This document shows, in pieces, positions 14,177-22,655 of a stretch of DNA of 28,651 nucleotides. The stretch spans positions 1 to 28,651 of the forward strand of contig JAEYZN010000045.1 of the NCBI GenBank assembly GCA_023428025.1, given 5' to 3'. A program made the translations under genes and the position numbers. Each line of letters begins with the position of its first letter. Positions within the stretch are counted from its first letter, which is position 1. Source of the DNA: Bacillota bacterium (GTDB taxonomy: Bacteria; Bacillota; Clostridia; Christensenellales; SZUA-584). The notes beneath the pieces are model-generated. The model was given only the letters and a program-made list of their open reading frames with translations. It was not told the DNA's origin and searched no databases.

Positions 14177-15308
14177 ACCGCTGCCACAGCTTGATCAGCA
14201 GCAGCACGCCCAGTGCAGCCAGCGCAAAAATCACGCCGCCGAAAGCGGCTGTTTTTGTTTCCGTCACGAAGGTCGAGACCGCGCGCGACAGAGGGAACAG
14301 GGCCAAAAACAGCGCCGTGAGCGCCGACGCCAGCGTACCCTGTAAGGTCTTGGCCAGCGCGAAACGCTTGGGGACGAGCCCTGAGGAAGAGCAAACGGCG
14401 CGCGTCTGCATGTGGATGCTGAGCCCTCCGAACGCGACGATACCGGAGATAAGCACCAGCTTCACCGTCATATCCGCGCTGAGCGCGGCGGCCCGCGCGC
14501 AACCCGCCGTCATCTCCACGCCGCCCGCCAGCAAAGCCTCGGCCGCGGTGTGATTCAGTCCGGCCAGCCCCGTCAGCGGCGAATACAGCCACACCAAAAC
14601 ATCCATCACGCCCGTCACGGACAGCAGTTCCAGCACCACGCAGAACAGCACGATAAATCCGCCGACCTTCAGCAGCGCACGCAACGATTTATCCACGCTG
14701 GTGGCGAGCATGGTGCCGATGGGCGGACACGACGCGGCCTCGGCCTTGAAGCGCAGCCAGGCGTCTTTGATGCGTGCGCCGGACGTTGGAGGCGCCGGAT
14801 AGCGCCGCCGGTCGACCAGCCCCAGGATGATGCCAACGAGCAGCGCGGATATATAATGCGCCGCCGCCAGATAAACGCCCGCGCCGGGCAGGCCCAGCAT
14901 GCCCGCACTCACCGCGCCGGTAAGGAACACCGGGCCGGTGACGCTGGTGAACCGCACGATGCGCTGTGCGTCCGGCTCGGTGATTTCGCCGCGTGCGTAA
15001 AGCTCGGCGGAGAGGCGCGCGCCCACCGGATAACCGGACACCGCCGAAGCCAGAAAAACATACGCACTCTCGCCCGGCGCGTAAAAAAGCAGCCGGGTGA
15101 CCGGGGCAAAGAAAGCTGCGAGCAGCCGCACAACACCCGTTTCGAGCAGCAAAAATGAAGCCGCCATAAAGGGCAGCAGCGAGGGGAGCACGGCAGTCAG
15201 CCAAAGCTCCAGGCCATAGCGCGCGCTGCTCAAGCTTCTTTCCGGATAAATCAGCAGCATTACCGCCATGGCAATGATAACAGGAATTATTGCCAATTTT
15301 TTCATCAT
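14052..15308 (-). CDS. ylbJ: Sporulation integral membrane protein YlbJ
   Basis: A 418-residue polytopic membrane protein of the nucleoside-recognition (Gate) type, needed for spore formation in Bacillus. It shows many hydrophobic segments and the conserved blocks LPSLLPFMAASFLL, SGYPVGARL and FTSVTGPVFL in the first half, then GGVEMTAGC and FGGLSIHMQ. The expected protein ends near LLIKLWQRF. The last 41 residues (encoded at 14176-14052) are low-complexity, basic and read antisense through the coiled-coil gene, so they are probably an unconserved extension. It shares a minus-strand unit with tmcAL, 48 bases downstream of it. Its presence is evidence that the lineage sporulates. Confidence 0.9.
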   Translation of the reverse strand: MMKKLAIIPVIIAMAVMLLIYPERSLSSARYGLELWLTAVLPSLLPFMAASFLLLETGVVRLLAAFFAPVTRLLFYAPGESAYVFLASAVSGYPVGARLSAELYARGEITEPDAQRIVRFTSVTGPVFLTGAVSAGMLGLPGAGVYLAAAHYISALLVGIILGLVDRRRYPAPPTSGARIKDAWLRFKAEAASCPPIGTMLATSVDKSLRALLKVGGFIVLFCVVLELLSVTGVMDVLVWLYSPLTGLAGLNHTAAEALLAGGVEMTAGCARAAALSADMTVKLVLISGIVAFGGLSIHMQTRAVCSSSGLVPKRFALAKTLQGTLASALTALFLALFPLSRAVSTFVTETKTAAFGGVIFALAALGVLLLIKLWQRFSPFSSCSRVPGGSYGALLNNRPDNSQVQPVYRRHIPSRRS

Positions 15309-15356
15309 ATCACAGCCTTATAGTCATGGATATGAGAAGCTGCGGCACGGTATGAT

Positions 15357-16526
15357 TCAGATGATCAGCCTTTGCGTGAAGTCCCTGTCGGCAGTGTTAT
15401 ATGGAGGTACAGTTTGCGACAGCGTCCAAACGCGCGTTGAGGCGGCGTCGATGGATGGGTAAAGCGGCGAAGCGGCCGACGTGAGCAGGGGAACGGCAGC
15501 GGCCTGGGCGAGCGCGGACATCACAGAAGCATCCCGCGCAGCCAACACGCGGATGTGCGAAGCCGGCGCGTTGTTATACGCCTTGACCATGTCTTTCGTG
15601 ATACCGAGCAGCGCGTACAGCAGTATGCGGGAAATGCGGGAGTAAGCATATCTCTTTGTTTTGACCTGAGCGATGATCTCCTCTCTTGACCGGCTGGCCA
15701 GGGCGGCCGCGTGGATGCGGTTTTCCAGCCCCTCGGATACGTCGGGCAGGGACGCGATATAGGAAACGCCGCGCAGCCGCAGCGTATGCAGCAGCGCCTC
15801 GTCAAACGCATCCGCGAACACCGGCTGCAAGCCGGCGCTCAGGGCGGAACGCACGACCTCAGCGCATGCGGGCGGCATGGCGGCCAGCGCGTCCGGCAGC
15901 TTGCCGCCGGCCAGCGCCCGCCGGATCGCGGTGGCGCTGGGCAGATATTCGGTGATATCATCCGAGTGGTAAGCCGCCCCTTCGCGCTTCACCACGTACG
16001 GTGTGATATGGAGATAATCACGGCTGATGGCTTTTAAGTATTCGATGCCAAGTATCGCGCCGGGCATGGCGGCCACGCCCGGCGCATCCGCGGCAGCGGC
16101 ACGCGCCCTGGCGTAGCTGTGGCCTTCGCCCAGCCCTGATTTGAGCAATTCACGGTATCCGTCGTTTTCCTCCGCCACTGTCTGCGCGATGCCGGACAGC
16201 AGGCGCAGATCGTCCGTTTCACAGCCGAAGCACAGGTCGGTGGCACCCGCGGCGGCCAGCTGCTTCACGCTGCCTGACGCAAAGCCTTCGGCGCTTTGAA
16301 CAGCGGCCAGCAGCGGCAGCTCGATCACGGCGTCCGCACCGCCCGCTATTGCACACGCAGCGCGTGTCCACTTATCAAAAACGGCCGGCTCGCCCCGCTG
16401 CACAAAGCCGCCGCTCATCACACAGACGATGATATCCGCGTGGCTGACATGGCGCGAAAGACTGATGTGGCGCGCATGCCCTGAATGGAAAGGGTTATAT
16501 TCTGCGACAATGCCGCAAATCCTCAT
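15357..16526 (-). CDS. tmcAL: tRNA(Met) cytidine acetate ligase (YlbM)
   Basis: A 389-residue nucleotidyltransferase-fold enzyme that uses ATP and free acetate to make N4-acetylcytidine at the wobble C34 of elongator tRNA-Met. The N-terminus IVAEYNPFHSGHARH holds the nucleotide-binding HxGH (H14, H17). VMSGGFVQRGEPAVFDKWTRA and FGCETDDL are family signatures. The ribosome site AAAAGGAG on the minus strand lies just before the start. It leads a two-gene unit with ylbJ and diverges from pta-ackA, an arrangement common in Clostridia. Acetate is both its substrate and the product of the neighbouring pathway. Confidence 0.94.
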   Translation of the reverse strand: MRICGIVAEYNPFHSGHARHISLSRHVSHADIIVCVMSGGFVQRGEPAVFDKWTRAACAIAGGADAVIELPLLAAVQSAEGFASGSVKQLAAAGATDLCFGCETDDLRLLSGIAQTVAEENDGYRELLKSGLGEGHSYARARAAAADAPGVAAMPGAILGIEYLKAISRDYLHITPYVVKREGAAYHSDDITEYLPSATAIRRALAGGKLPDALAAMPPACAEVVRSALSAGLQPVFADAFDEALLHTLRLRGVSYIASLPDVSEGLENRIHAAALASRSREEIIAQVKTKRYAYSRISRILLYALLGITKDMVKAYNNAPASHIRVLAARDASVMSALAQAAAVPLLTSAASPLYPSIDAASTRVWTLSQTVPPYNTADRDFTQRLII

Positions 16527-16535
16527 ATTTTCTCC

Positions 16536-16564
16536 TTTTCAAACGCTTCAAAATTATATATAAT
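16536..16564 (+). promoter_or_regulatory. Candidate promoter for pta-ackA
   Basis: A perfect TATAAT at 16559-16564 has TTTTCA (16536-16541) 17 bases upstream, four of six matches to the -35 consensus. It lies in the AT-rich divergent region and points to pta at 16653. Confidence 0.45.
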
Positions 16565-16577
16565 ATCATTTGGTTTG

Positions 16578-16606
16578 ATTATAGCATTACAATGCAGTAT
16601 TGTTGA
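16578..16606 (-). promoter_or_regulatory. Candidate promoter for tmcAL-ylbJ
   Basis: On the minus strand TCAACA (16606-16601) and a perfect TATAAT (16583-16578) are 17 bases apart and point to tmcAL. It overlaps the space used by the opposite promoter's early transcript, so the two divergent units may compete or be co-regulated. Confidence 0.45.
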
Positions 16607-16652
16607 GATAAAAATAAGTATTGCTATTATTGAAGGGAGAACAAGGGGAAAA

Positions 16653-17642
16653 ATGGGACTAATGGACCAAATCAGGAGTAAGGCGCGCGCGAGTCTGAAA
16701 CGCATCGTGTTGCCTGAAGGGACGGAGGAGAGAACGGTCAAAGCGGCCGGGATCATCGCCAAAGAGGGCCTCGCAAAGGTCATACTGATCGGCAGCCCGG
16801 AGGAAATCAGGAAACAGGCGCCAGACATCGAACGCACAGGCATCACCATCATCGATCCGGCAAAGTCGGATAAACTCAGCGCATACGCAGACACCTTCTA
16901 CGAGCTACGCAAGAGCAAAGGCATCACTCAGGAAGCGGCAGTCAAGGCCGTGACAGACCCTCTCTACTACGCATGTATGATGATCAAAATGGGCGACGCG
17001 GACGGCATGGTGGCCGGCGCCATCAACACAACGGCCAACACGCTGCGCCCGGCACTTCAGATAATCAAAACCTCACCCGGCATTTCAGTGGTATCCAGCT
17101 GCTTCATCATGATACTGAAAAATGAAGATTACGGCCATGACGGCGTGATGGTGTTCGGCGACTGCGCTGTTAACCCGAATCCCGATGCGGAACAGCTGGC
17201 CGCCATCGCTGTTTCCACCGCGAAGACGGCCGCGCAGTTGACGGGTATGGACCCCAAGGTTGCGATGCTGTCGTTCTCCACAAAGGGCAGCGCCAAGCAC
17301 GAGCTGGTGGACAAGGTGGCGCAGGCCACGGCGCGCGTCAAGGAACTCAATCCGGAGCTGATGGTGGACGGCGAGCTGCAGGCGGACGCCGCCCTGGTGG
17401 CCTCTGTGGGTCAGCTGAAGTCGCCCGGAAGCCCGGTGGCGGGACATGCCAACGTGCTGATTTTCCCAGACCTTCAGGCGGGCAACATCGGCTACAAGCT
17501 GGTGCAGCGTCTGGCCGGGGCGGAAGCCGTCGGCCCGATCTGCCAGGGGCTTGCCGCGCCGGTGAACGACCTGTCGCGCGGTTGCAGTGTGGAGGATATC
17601 GTCTCTGTGGTGGCCATTACGGCTGTGCAGGCTCAAGGATAA
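16653..17642 (+). CDS. pta: Phosphate acetyltransferase
   Basis: A 329-residue enzyme of the short Pta type that swaps CoA for phosphate on acetyl-CoA to give acetyl phosphate. KRIVLPEGTEERTVKAA, the DGMVAGAINTTANTLRPALQ block, SFSTKGSAKHELVDKV and the C-terminal VLIFPDLQAGNIGYKLVQR are characteristic. The frame is open back to 16485, but ATG 16653 has AAGGGG just upstream and begins the family sequence MGLMDQIRSKA. ackA follows after ten bases, so the two form the acetate/ATP-yielding operon. Confidence 0.95.
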   Translation: MGLMDQIRSKARASLKRIVLPEGTEERTVKAAGIIAKEGLAKVILIGSPEEIRKQAPDIERTGITIIDPAKSDKLSAYADTFYELRKSKGITQEAAVKAVTDPLYYACMMIKMGDADGMVAGAINTTANTLRPALQIIKTSPGISVVSSCFIMILKNEDYGHDGVMVFGDCAVNPNPDAEQLAAIAVSTAKTAAQLTGMDPKVAMLSFSTKGSAKHELVDKVAQATARVKELNPELMVDGELQADAALVASVGQLKSPGSPVAGHANVLIFPDLQAGNIGYKLVQRLAGAEAVGPICQGLAAPVNDLSRGCSVEDIVSVVAITAVQAQG

Positions 17643-17652
17643 GGAGTTAGAA

Positions 17653-18846
17653 ATGAATATATTGGTTATCAACGCAGGCAGTTCATCGCTTAAATATCAG
17701 CTGATAGAAATGACCAACCAGGAGGTTGTCGCAAAAGGCGCCGTGGAGCGCATCGGCATCGAAGGCTCTATACTGACGCACAAGCCTGAAGGCAAGGACA
17801 AGGTTATCGTCAAGCAGCCGATGCCGGACCACAAGGTGGCAATACAGCTCGTGCTGCACGCGCTGACAGACAAGGAACACGGCGTGCTCGCCAGCATGGA
17901 CGAGATCAGCGCGGTGGGGCACCGCGTGGTGCACGGCGCGGAGCTGTTCTCGGACAGCGTGCTGATTACCGACGAGGTGCTGGCAGCCATCAAAGAGTGC
18001 AGCGAACTGGCCCCGCTGCACAACCCCGCCAACCTGATGGGCATCGAAGCCTGCCGCAGCATCATGCCGAGCGTGCCGATGGTGGGCGTGTTCGATACGG
18101 CGTTCCATCAGACGATGCCCAAGCAAGCGTATCTGTACGGCCTGTCTTACGAAGCCTACAGCAAATACCGCATCCGCCGCTATGGTTTCCACGGCACATC
18201 GCATAAATATGTGGCCAACCGCTATGCCGAGCTGGTCGGCAAGGACATCAAGGACCTGAAGCTGATCACCTGCCATCTGGGCAACGGCTCCAGCATTACC
18301 GCGGTGGACGGCGGCAAGTCGGTCGACACCACGATGGGCTTCACGCCGCTTGAAGGCCTGGTGATGGGCACGCGCTCCGGCGATATCGACCCGGCGATCG
18401 TTCCTTATTTGATGGACAAGATGAACATGAGTTTGGAGCAGGCCATCAGCTACCTGAATAAGGAATGCGGCGTGTACGGCATCTCCGGCGTTTCCAGCGA
18501 CTTCCGCGATCTGTGGGTGGCGTCCGAGGGCGGCAACAAGCAGGCGACGACCGCTCTGCAGGTGTTCTGCTATCGTATTCGCAAGTTCATCGGCGCCTAC
18601 GCGGCGGCGATGGGCGGTGTGGACGCGATTCTTTTCACGGCGGGCATCGGAGAAAACGATTATCTTGTGCGCGAGTGGAGCGTAGAGGGCTTGGGTTTCC
18701 TCGGCGCTTGTATCGACAAGGATATCAACAACATGAAGGGTAAGGAGATTCGTCTTTCGACCCCGGATTCCAAAGTGGACATCTGGTGCGTGCCCACCAA
18801 CGAAGAACTGGCCATCGCCAAGGAAACCTACGCACTCTGCAAATAA
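17653..18846 (+). CDS. ackA: Acetate kinase
   Basis: A 397-residue enzyme that converts acetyl phosphate and ADP to acetate and ATP, the main substrate-level phosphorylation of acetate formers. VINAGSSSLKYQLIE is the N-terminal phosphate-binding motif. RRYGFHGTSHKYV, HLGNGSSITAV, MGTRSGDIDPAI and TAGIGEND are the remaining signatures. AAGGAG at 17641-17646 is placed six bases before ATG 17653 and overlaps the pta stop codon, which fixes the start. No clear terminator follows before the T-box promoter at 18851. Confidence 0.96.
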   Translation: MNILVINAGSSSLKYQLIEMTNQEVVAKGAVERIGIEGSILTHKPEGKDKVIVKQPMPDHKVAIQLVLHALTDKEHGVLASMDEISAVGHRVVHGAELFSDSVLITDEVLAAIKECSELAPLHNPANLMGIEACRSIMPSVPMVGVFDTAFHQTMPKQAYLYGLSYEAYSKYRIRRYGFHGTSHKYVANRYAELVGKDIKDLKLITCHLGNGSSITAVDGGKSVDTTMGFTPLEGLVMGTRSGDIDPAIVPYLMDKMNMSLEQAISYLNKECGVYGISGVSSDFRDLWVASEGGNKQATTALQVFCYRIRKFIGAYAAAMGGVDAILFTAGIGENDYLVREWSVEGLGFLGACIDKDINNMKGKEIRLSTPDSKVDIWCVPTNEELAIAKETYALCK

Positions 18847-18850
18847 GGCG

Positions 18851-18879
18851 TGGACAAAACAAAAAACAGAGTGTATAAT
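18851..18879 (+). promoter_or_regulatory. Sigma-A promoter of the hisS T-box operon
   Basis: TGGACA at 18851-18856 and a perfect TATAAT at 18874-18879 are 17 bases apart. Transcription should start near 18886, just before stem I of the T-box leader. Confidence 0.8.
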
Positions 18880-18885
18880 GAGTCA

Positions 18886-19085
18886 ACCGAAGAGGACATC
18901 CGCTTGATGCATGTCGCTATTGACAGGGACTTTCCGACATGGACTGCAATCGGAAAGAAGCGGTTTTAAGACGGGGAACAGCCTCTTTGCATCGCGAATA
19001 CGCGTAAGAGCTCAAGAACGGTCTTGGGAATCTGGGTGGTACCGCGGGCTTGTGCTCGTCCCTGTCGAAAGGCAGGGACGTTTTT
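18886..19085 (+). promoter_or_regulatory. T-box leader controlling hisS-aspS
   Basis: A tRNA-sensing leader RNA. The invariant T-box sequence TGGGTGGTACCGCGG is at 19033-19047. Stem I is closed by AAGAGG (18890-18895) with CCTCTT (18982-18987), continued by CCGCTT/AAGCGG and CATGTC/GACATG. A stem before the T-box is CAAGA/TCTTG (near 19013-19027). The terminator is listed separately. Uncharged tRNA pairing with the T-box bulge should favour the antiterminator and let transcription reach hisS. The specifier codon is not certain: I find no well-placed His codon (CAC/CAT), while GAC (Asp) at 18970-18972 sits in an internal loop on the 3' side of stem I. Asp control would suit the hisS-aspS pair. 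Confidence 0.93.
19057..19085 (+). terminator. T-box regulatory terminator
   Basis: CGTCCCTG (19057-19064) and CAGGGACG (19073-19080) form a perfect eight-pair stem followed by five T. Its left arm can instead pair with sequence near the T-box to make the antiterminator, which is the switch of this leader. Confidence 0.9.
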
Positions 19086-19139
19086 GTATCAAGAAAACCA
19101 GACGGTGGTTTTCCAATAGATTTCAGTTTGAGGTGAAAC

Positions 19140-20399
19140 ATGCTGACGAAAGCGCCCAAGGGCACAAAGGATGTGCTGCCGGGGCAAAGCGCCGGATGGC
19201 AATACGTTGAAGCGATTGCACGGGAAGTCTGCGCCTTGTTCGGATACCGTGAAATCAGGACGCCGGTGATCGAGCATACGGAGCTTTTCCTGCGCGGCGT
19301 GGGGGATACCACGGATATCGTGCAGAAAGAGATGTACACGTTTGAGGACAAGGGCGGGCGGAGCATCACGCTCAAGCCGGAGGGCACGGCGGGCGTGGTG
19401 CGCAGCTTTGTGGAGCATAGCCTGTTCGCAGAACCGCTTCCGGTCAAGATGTATTATCTGAATTCGCCGGTTTTCCGCTACGAGCGTCCGCAGGCGGGGC
19501 GTTTGCGTGAGCACCACCAGTTTGGCATTGAGGCGTTCGGCGCGCCCGGCCCGGCCATCGACGCCGAGGTCATATCCGTGGCGCTGACGCTGTTCAGGAA
19601 GCTGGGCATCACCAGCCTGGCGCTCAACATCAACAGCATCGGCTGCAAGGAGTGCCGCCCGACGTATAATACGGCGCTGCGCGAATACCTGAAGGACAAT
19701 GAAGACAAGCTGTGCGGCGTCTGCCGTGAGCGCATGGACACCAATCCCTTGCGCGTGCTGGACTGCAAGGTGGATACCTGCCAGGAGATCGTGAAGAACG
19801 CGCCCAAGATGCTGGATATGCTGTGCGGCGACTGCGCCGCGCACTTCGACGGTTTGAAGCAGCGGCTGTCCGGCGCGGGTATTGAGTATAAGGTGAATCC
19901 GATGATCGTGCGCGGTTTGGACTATTATACAAAGACGGTGTTCGAGATCATATCCACGGGCATCGGCGCGCAGGGCACCGTATGCGGCGGCGGACGCTAC
20001 GACGGTCTGGTCGAGGAACTGGGCGGGCCGTCCATGCCGGGCGTGGGCTTCGGCATGGGGCTGGAACGGCTGCTGCTGGTGCTGGAATCGCTGGGCATCG
20101 AGCTGCCGAGGCCGTCGCTGTGCGACGTTTTTGTCTGCACTTTGGGTGACGCGGCGGCGGTGGAGGGCTTCCGTGTGGTATCCGCTCTACGGGATGTGGG
20201 GATCAAGGCCGAGTGCGACCACATGGGCAGGAGCCTCAAAAGCCAGCTCAAATACGCGGGCAAGACCGGCGCGAGATATGCCGCCATCATCGGAGACAAC
20301 GAGCTGCAAAACGGCGTTGCCGTGGTGCGCGATATGCAAAAGAGTGAAGAAAATACGGTTCCGCTGGAGGAACTGCATCAATTTTTAAAGAGAGGCTGA
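19140..20399 (+). CDS. hisS: Histidine-tRNA ligase
   Basis: A 419-residue class II aminoacyl-tRNA synthetase that charges tRNA-His. The start APKGTKDVLP, motif 2 (FRYERPQAGRLREHHQFG), the histidine-specific GLDYYTKTVFEI and motif 3 (GVGFGMGLERLLLVLE) are all present, followed by the anticodon-binding domain from about residue 325. GAGGTG at 19130-19135 serves ATG 19140. The gene is expressed behind the T-box leader and is followed by aspS after five bases, the usual hisS-aspS operon of Bacillota. Confidence 0.96.
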   Translation: MLTKAPKGTKDVLPGQSAGWQYVEAIAREVCALFGYREIRTPVIEHTELFLRGVGDTTDIVQKEMYTFEDKGGRSITLKPEGTAGVVRSFVEHSLFAEPLPVKMYYLNSPVFRYERPQAGRLREHHQFGIEAFGAPGPAIDAEVISVALTLFRKLGITSLALNINSIGCKECRPTYNTALREYLKDNEDKLCGVCRERMDTNPLRVLDCKVDTCQEIVKNAPKMLDMLCGDCAAHFDGLKQRLSGAGIEYKVNPMIVRGLDYYTKTVFEIISTGIGAQGTVCGGGRYDGLVEELGGPSMPGVGFGMGLERLLLVLESLGIELPRPSLCDVFVCTLGDAAAVEGFRVVSALRDVGIKAECDHMGRSLKSQLKYAGKTGARYAAIIGDNELQNGVAVVRDMQKSEENTVPLEELHQFLKRG

Positions 20400-20404
20400 C
20401 ATTT

Positions 20405-22186
20405 ATGAGCGAGTTCCTACAGGGGTGGAAAAGGACTGATTACTGCACCAGCTTTACGCTGGACGACGTCGGCAAAGACGTGACGCTGATGGGCTGGGTG
20501 CAGACACGGCGCGACTTCGGCGCGCTGATATTTGTGGACCTGCGTGACCGCACAGGGCTGATGCAGGTGGTGTTCAACGAGTCGCTGCTGGAGGGGGATT
20601 TTGCCCGCGCCGCTGCGCTGCGCAGCGAATACGTCATCGCGGTGCGCGGCGAGATCGTGAAACGCGACCCCGAAACGGTCAACGAAAAGCTGCCCACCGG
20701 TCTGATCGAGGTGAGGGCGCGTGAGCTTAAGGTGCTGAGTAAGGCGCAGACGCCGCCGTTCGAGATTGAGGACGACACCGCCGTGCGCGAGGAGCTGCGC
20801 CTGAAATACCGTTATCTGGACCTGCGCCGCCCGACGATGCAGCGCAACCTGCTGATGCGCAGCCGTATTTCGTCCGCCGCGCGGGATTATCTGGTGAATA
20901 ACGGCTTTCTCGATATCGAAACGCCGATGCTGACCAAGAGCACGCCCGAGGGCGCGCGCGACTATCTGGTGCCGTCGCGCATCCATCAGGGCAGCTTCTA
21001 CGCCCTGCCGCAGTCGCCGCAGACCTTAAAGCAGATACTGATGATCTCCGGCTTCGACCGCTATTTCCAGATCGTCAAGTGCTTCCGCGATGAAGACCTG
21101 CGGGCCGACCGCCAGCCGGAATTCACGCAGATCGACATCGAGATGTCGTTCGTGGATGTGGACGACGTGCTGACGATGACGGAAGGGCTGGCCGCGCATG
21201 TGTTCAAGCAGGTGCTGGACGTGGACATCCCACTGCCGCTGCGCCGCCTGCCATACAAAGAGGCGATGGACCGATTCGGCTCCGACAAGCCGGACACGCG
21301 CTTTGGCTTGGAGCTCGTCAACGTCAGCGATATCGTCAAGGACAGCGGCTTCCAGGTGTTCTCTTCCGTCGTGAAGAACGGCGGCAGCGTCCGGGCCATC
21401 AACGCCAAGGGCTGCGTGGACAAATTCGCCCGCCGCGAGATCGACGCGCTGGTGGACTTCGTGAAGATATACGGCGCGAAGGGCATGGCGTGGATATCGA
21501 TGAAGGAAGACGGCATGCAGTCTCCCATCACCAAGTTCTTTACGGACGACGAGATGGCCGCCCTGATGAAGCACACCGGCGCGGAAACGGGTGATATCAT
21601 TTTCTTCGTGGGCGACAAGGACAAGGTCGTTTACGACTCGCTGGGCGCGTTGCGTTTGAAGCTGGCCCGCAAGCTGGAACTGATCGACGAAAGCAAATGG
21701 GACCTGCTGTGGGTGGTGGATTTCCCCGAGTTCGAATATAGTGAAGAAGAGAAGCGCTATGTGGCGATGCACCATCCGTTCACCTCGCCCAAGGACGAGG
21801 ATTTAGAAAAACTGGAAAGTGACCCGGGCAGCGTGTACGCCAAGGCTTACGATATCGTGCTGAACGGCAACGAGATCGGCGGCGGCAGCATCCGTAACCA
21901 TGCGATGGAGGTGCAGGAGCGCATGCTGAAAGCGCTCGGCTTCTCGCAGGAGGATGCGTGGGAAAACTTCGGCTTCCTGCTGGAAGCGCTGAAATTCGGC
22001 GCGCCGCCGCACGGCGGGCTTGCGTTCGGCCTGGACCGGCTGGCCATGCTGATGATGGGCTGCCCGTCCATCCGCGACGTCATCGCGTTCCCGAAGGTGC
22101 AGAACGCGTCGTGCCTGATGACGAACGCGCCGTCCCGCGTGGCCCCGAAGCAGCTGCGTGAGCTGGGAATAAAGATGACGGAGTGA
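20405..22186 (+). CDS. aspS: Aspartate-tRNA ligase, bacterial type
   Basis: A 593-residue class II synthetase of the long bacterial form. Residues about 1-110 are the OB-fold anticodon-binding domain (GWVQTRRDFGALIFVDLRDRTG). The catalytic core follows with TPMLTKSTPEGARDYLVPSR and motif 2 (FRDEDLRADRQPEFTQID). The GAD insertion domain lies in the middle (about 290-420), and motif 3 is GLAFGLDRLAMLMMG near the end. AGAGG before ATG 20405 overlaps the hisS end. Whether it charges only tRNA-Asp or also tRNA-Asn cannot be decided from this window, since no gatCAB or asnS is present. Confidence 0.96.
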   Translation: MSEFLQGWKRTDYCTSFTLDDVGKDVTLMGWVQTRRDFGALIFVDLRDRTGLMQVVFNESLLEGDFARAAALRSEYVIAVRGEIVKRDPETVNEKLPTGLIEVRARELKVLSKAQTPPFEIEDDTAVREELRLKYRYLDLRRPTMQRNLLMRSRISSAARDYLVNNGFLDIETPMLTKSTPEGARDYLVPSRIHQGSFYALPQSPQTLKQILMISGFDRYFQIVKCFRDEDLRADRQPEFTQIDIEMSFVDVDDVLTMTEGLAAHVFKQVLDVDIPLPLRRLPYKEAMDRFGSDKPDTRFGLELVNVSDIVKDSGFQVFSSVVKNGGSVRAINAKGCVDKFARREIDALVDFVKIYGAKGMAWISMKEDGMQSPITKFFTDDEMAALMKHTGAETGDIIFFVGDKDKVVYDSLGALRLKLARKLELIDESKWDLLWVVDFPEFEYSEEEKRYVAMHHPFTSPKDEDLEKLESDPGSVYAKAYDIVLNGNEIGGGSIRNHAMEVQERMLKALGFSQEDAWENFGFLLEALKFGAPPHGGLAFGLDRLAMLMMGCPSIRDVIAFPKVQNASCLMTNAPSRVAPKQLRELGIKMTE

Positions 22187-22196
22187 GGCGAAGGAC

Positions 22197-22628
22197 ATGA
22201 ACAATCTCGAAGAATATGGTGAAGTGGTCGGAGTCATCGGTGGCGTGGCGCAGGTGAGGTTCACAAGAACCTCCGCGTGCGGGCGCTGCCATGCCTGCGG
22301 CATGCTGACCTCGCAAAACGAGATCGTCGTCCAGGTGGACAACAGCCTGGACGCCGCCGTGGGGGACCATGTCGCCGTCAGCATACGCATCCGGAAAGCG
22401 CTGGGCGCGTCCGCCATCGCGTACGTGTTTCCGCTGGCGATGCTCATCCTGGGCGTGCTTTTTGGCTGGCTGATGTCGTCCGTATGGCGTGTATTTGCCA
22501 ATGCGGACATGTCCATGGCGCTCTTTGGCCTGGGCTTCGTGCTGCTATCATTTATTCTGTTAAAAATCGCCGCGCCGTTGTATAATAAAAAAGTAAGCAA
22601 TGTCTACAGGATGGTGGACAAAAGATAA
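22197..22628 (+). CDS. RseC/MucC-like (SoxR-reducing system) membrane protein
   Basis: A 143-residue membrane protein of the RseC_MucC family. The N-terminal cytoplasmic part contains the family's Cys cluster TSACGRCHACGM with Cys28, 31 and 34, then a short beta-rich region. Two transmembrane helices follow (about 73-93 and 98-121), ending in a basic tail. Relatives are linked to electron transport to SoxR (RsxABCDGE/Rnf) or to SigE control in Proteobacteria, but their role in Clostridia is not established. It starts ten bases after aspS and precedes trxA by 27 bases, so it is probably at the end of the hisS-aspS transcript. The Cys cluster beside a thioredoxin gene suggests a redox role; this is inference. 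Confidence 0.85.
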   Translation: MNNLEEYGEVVGVIGGVAQVRFTRTSACGRCHACGMLTSQNEIVVQVDNSLDAAVGDHVAVSIRIRKALGASAIAYVFPLAMLILGVLFGWLMSSVWRVFANADMSMALFGLGFVLLSFILLKIAAPLYNKKVSNVYRMVDKR

Positions 22629-22655
22629 AGTTTATTGGGGTAAAGGAGAGTTATC

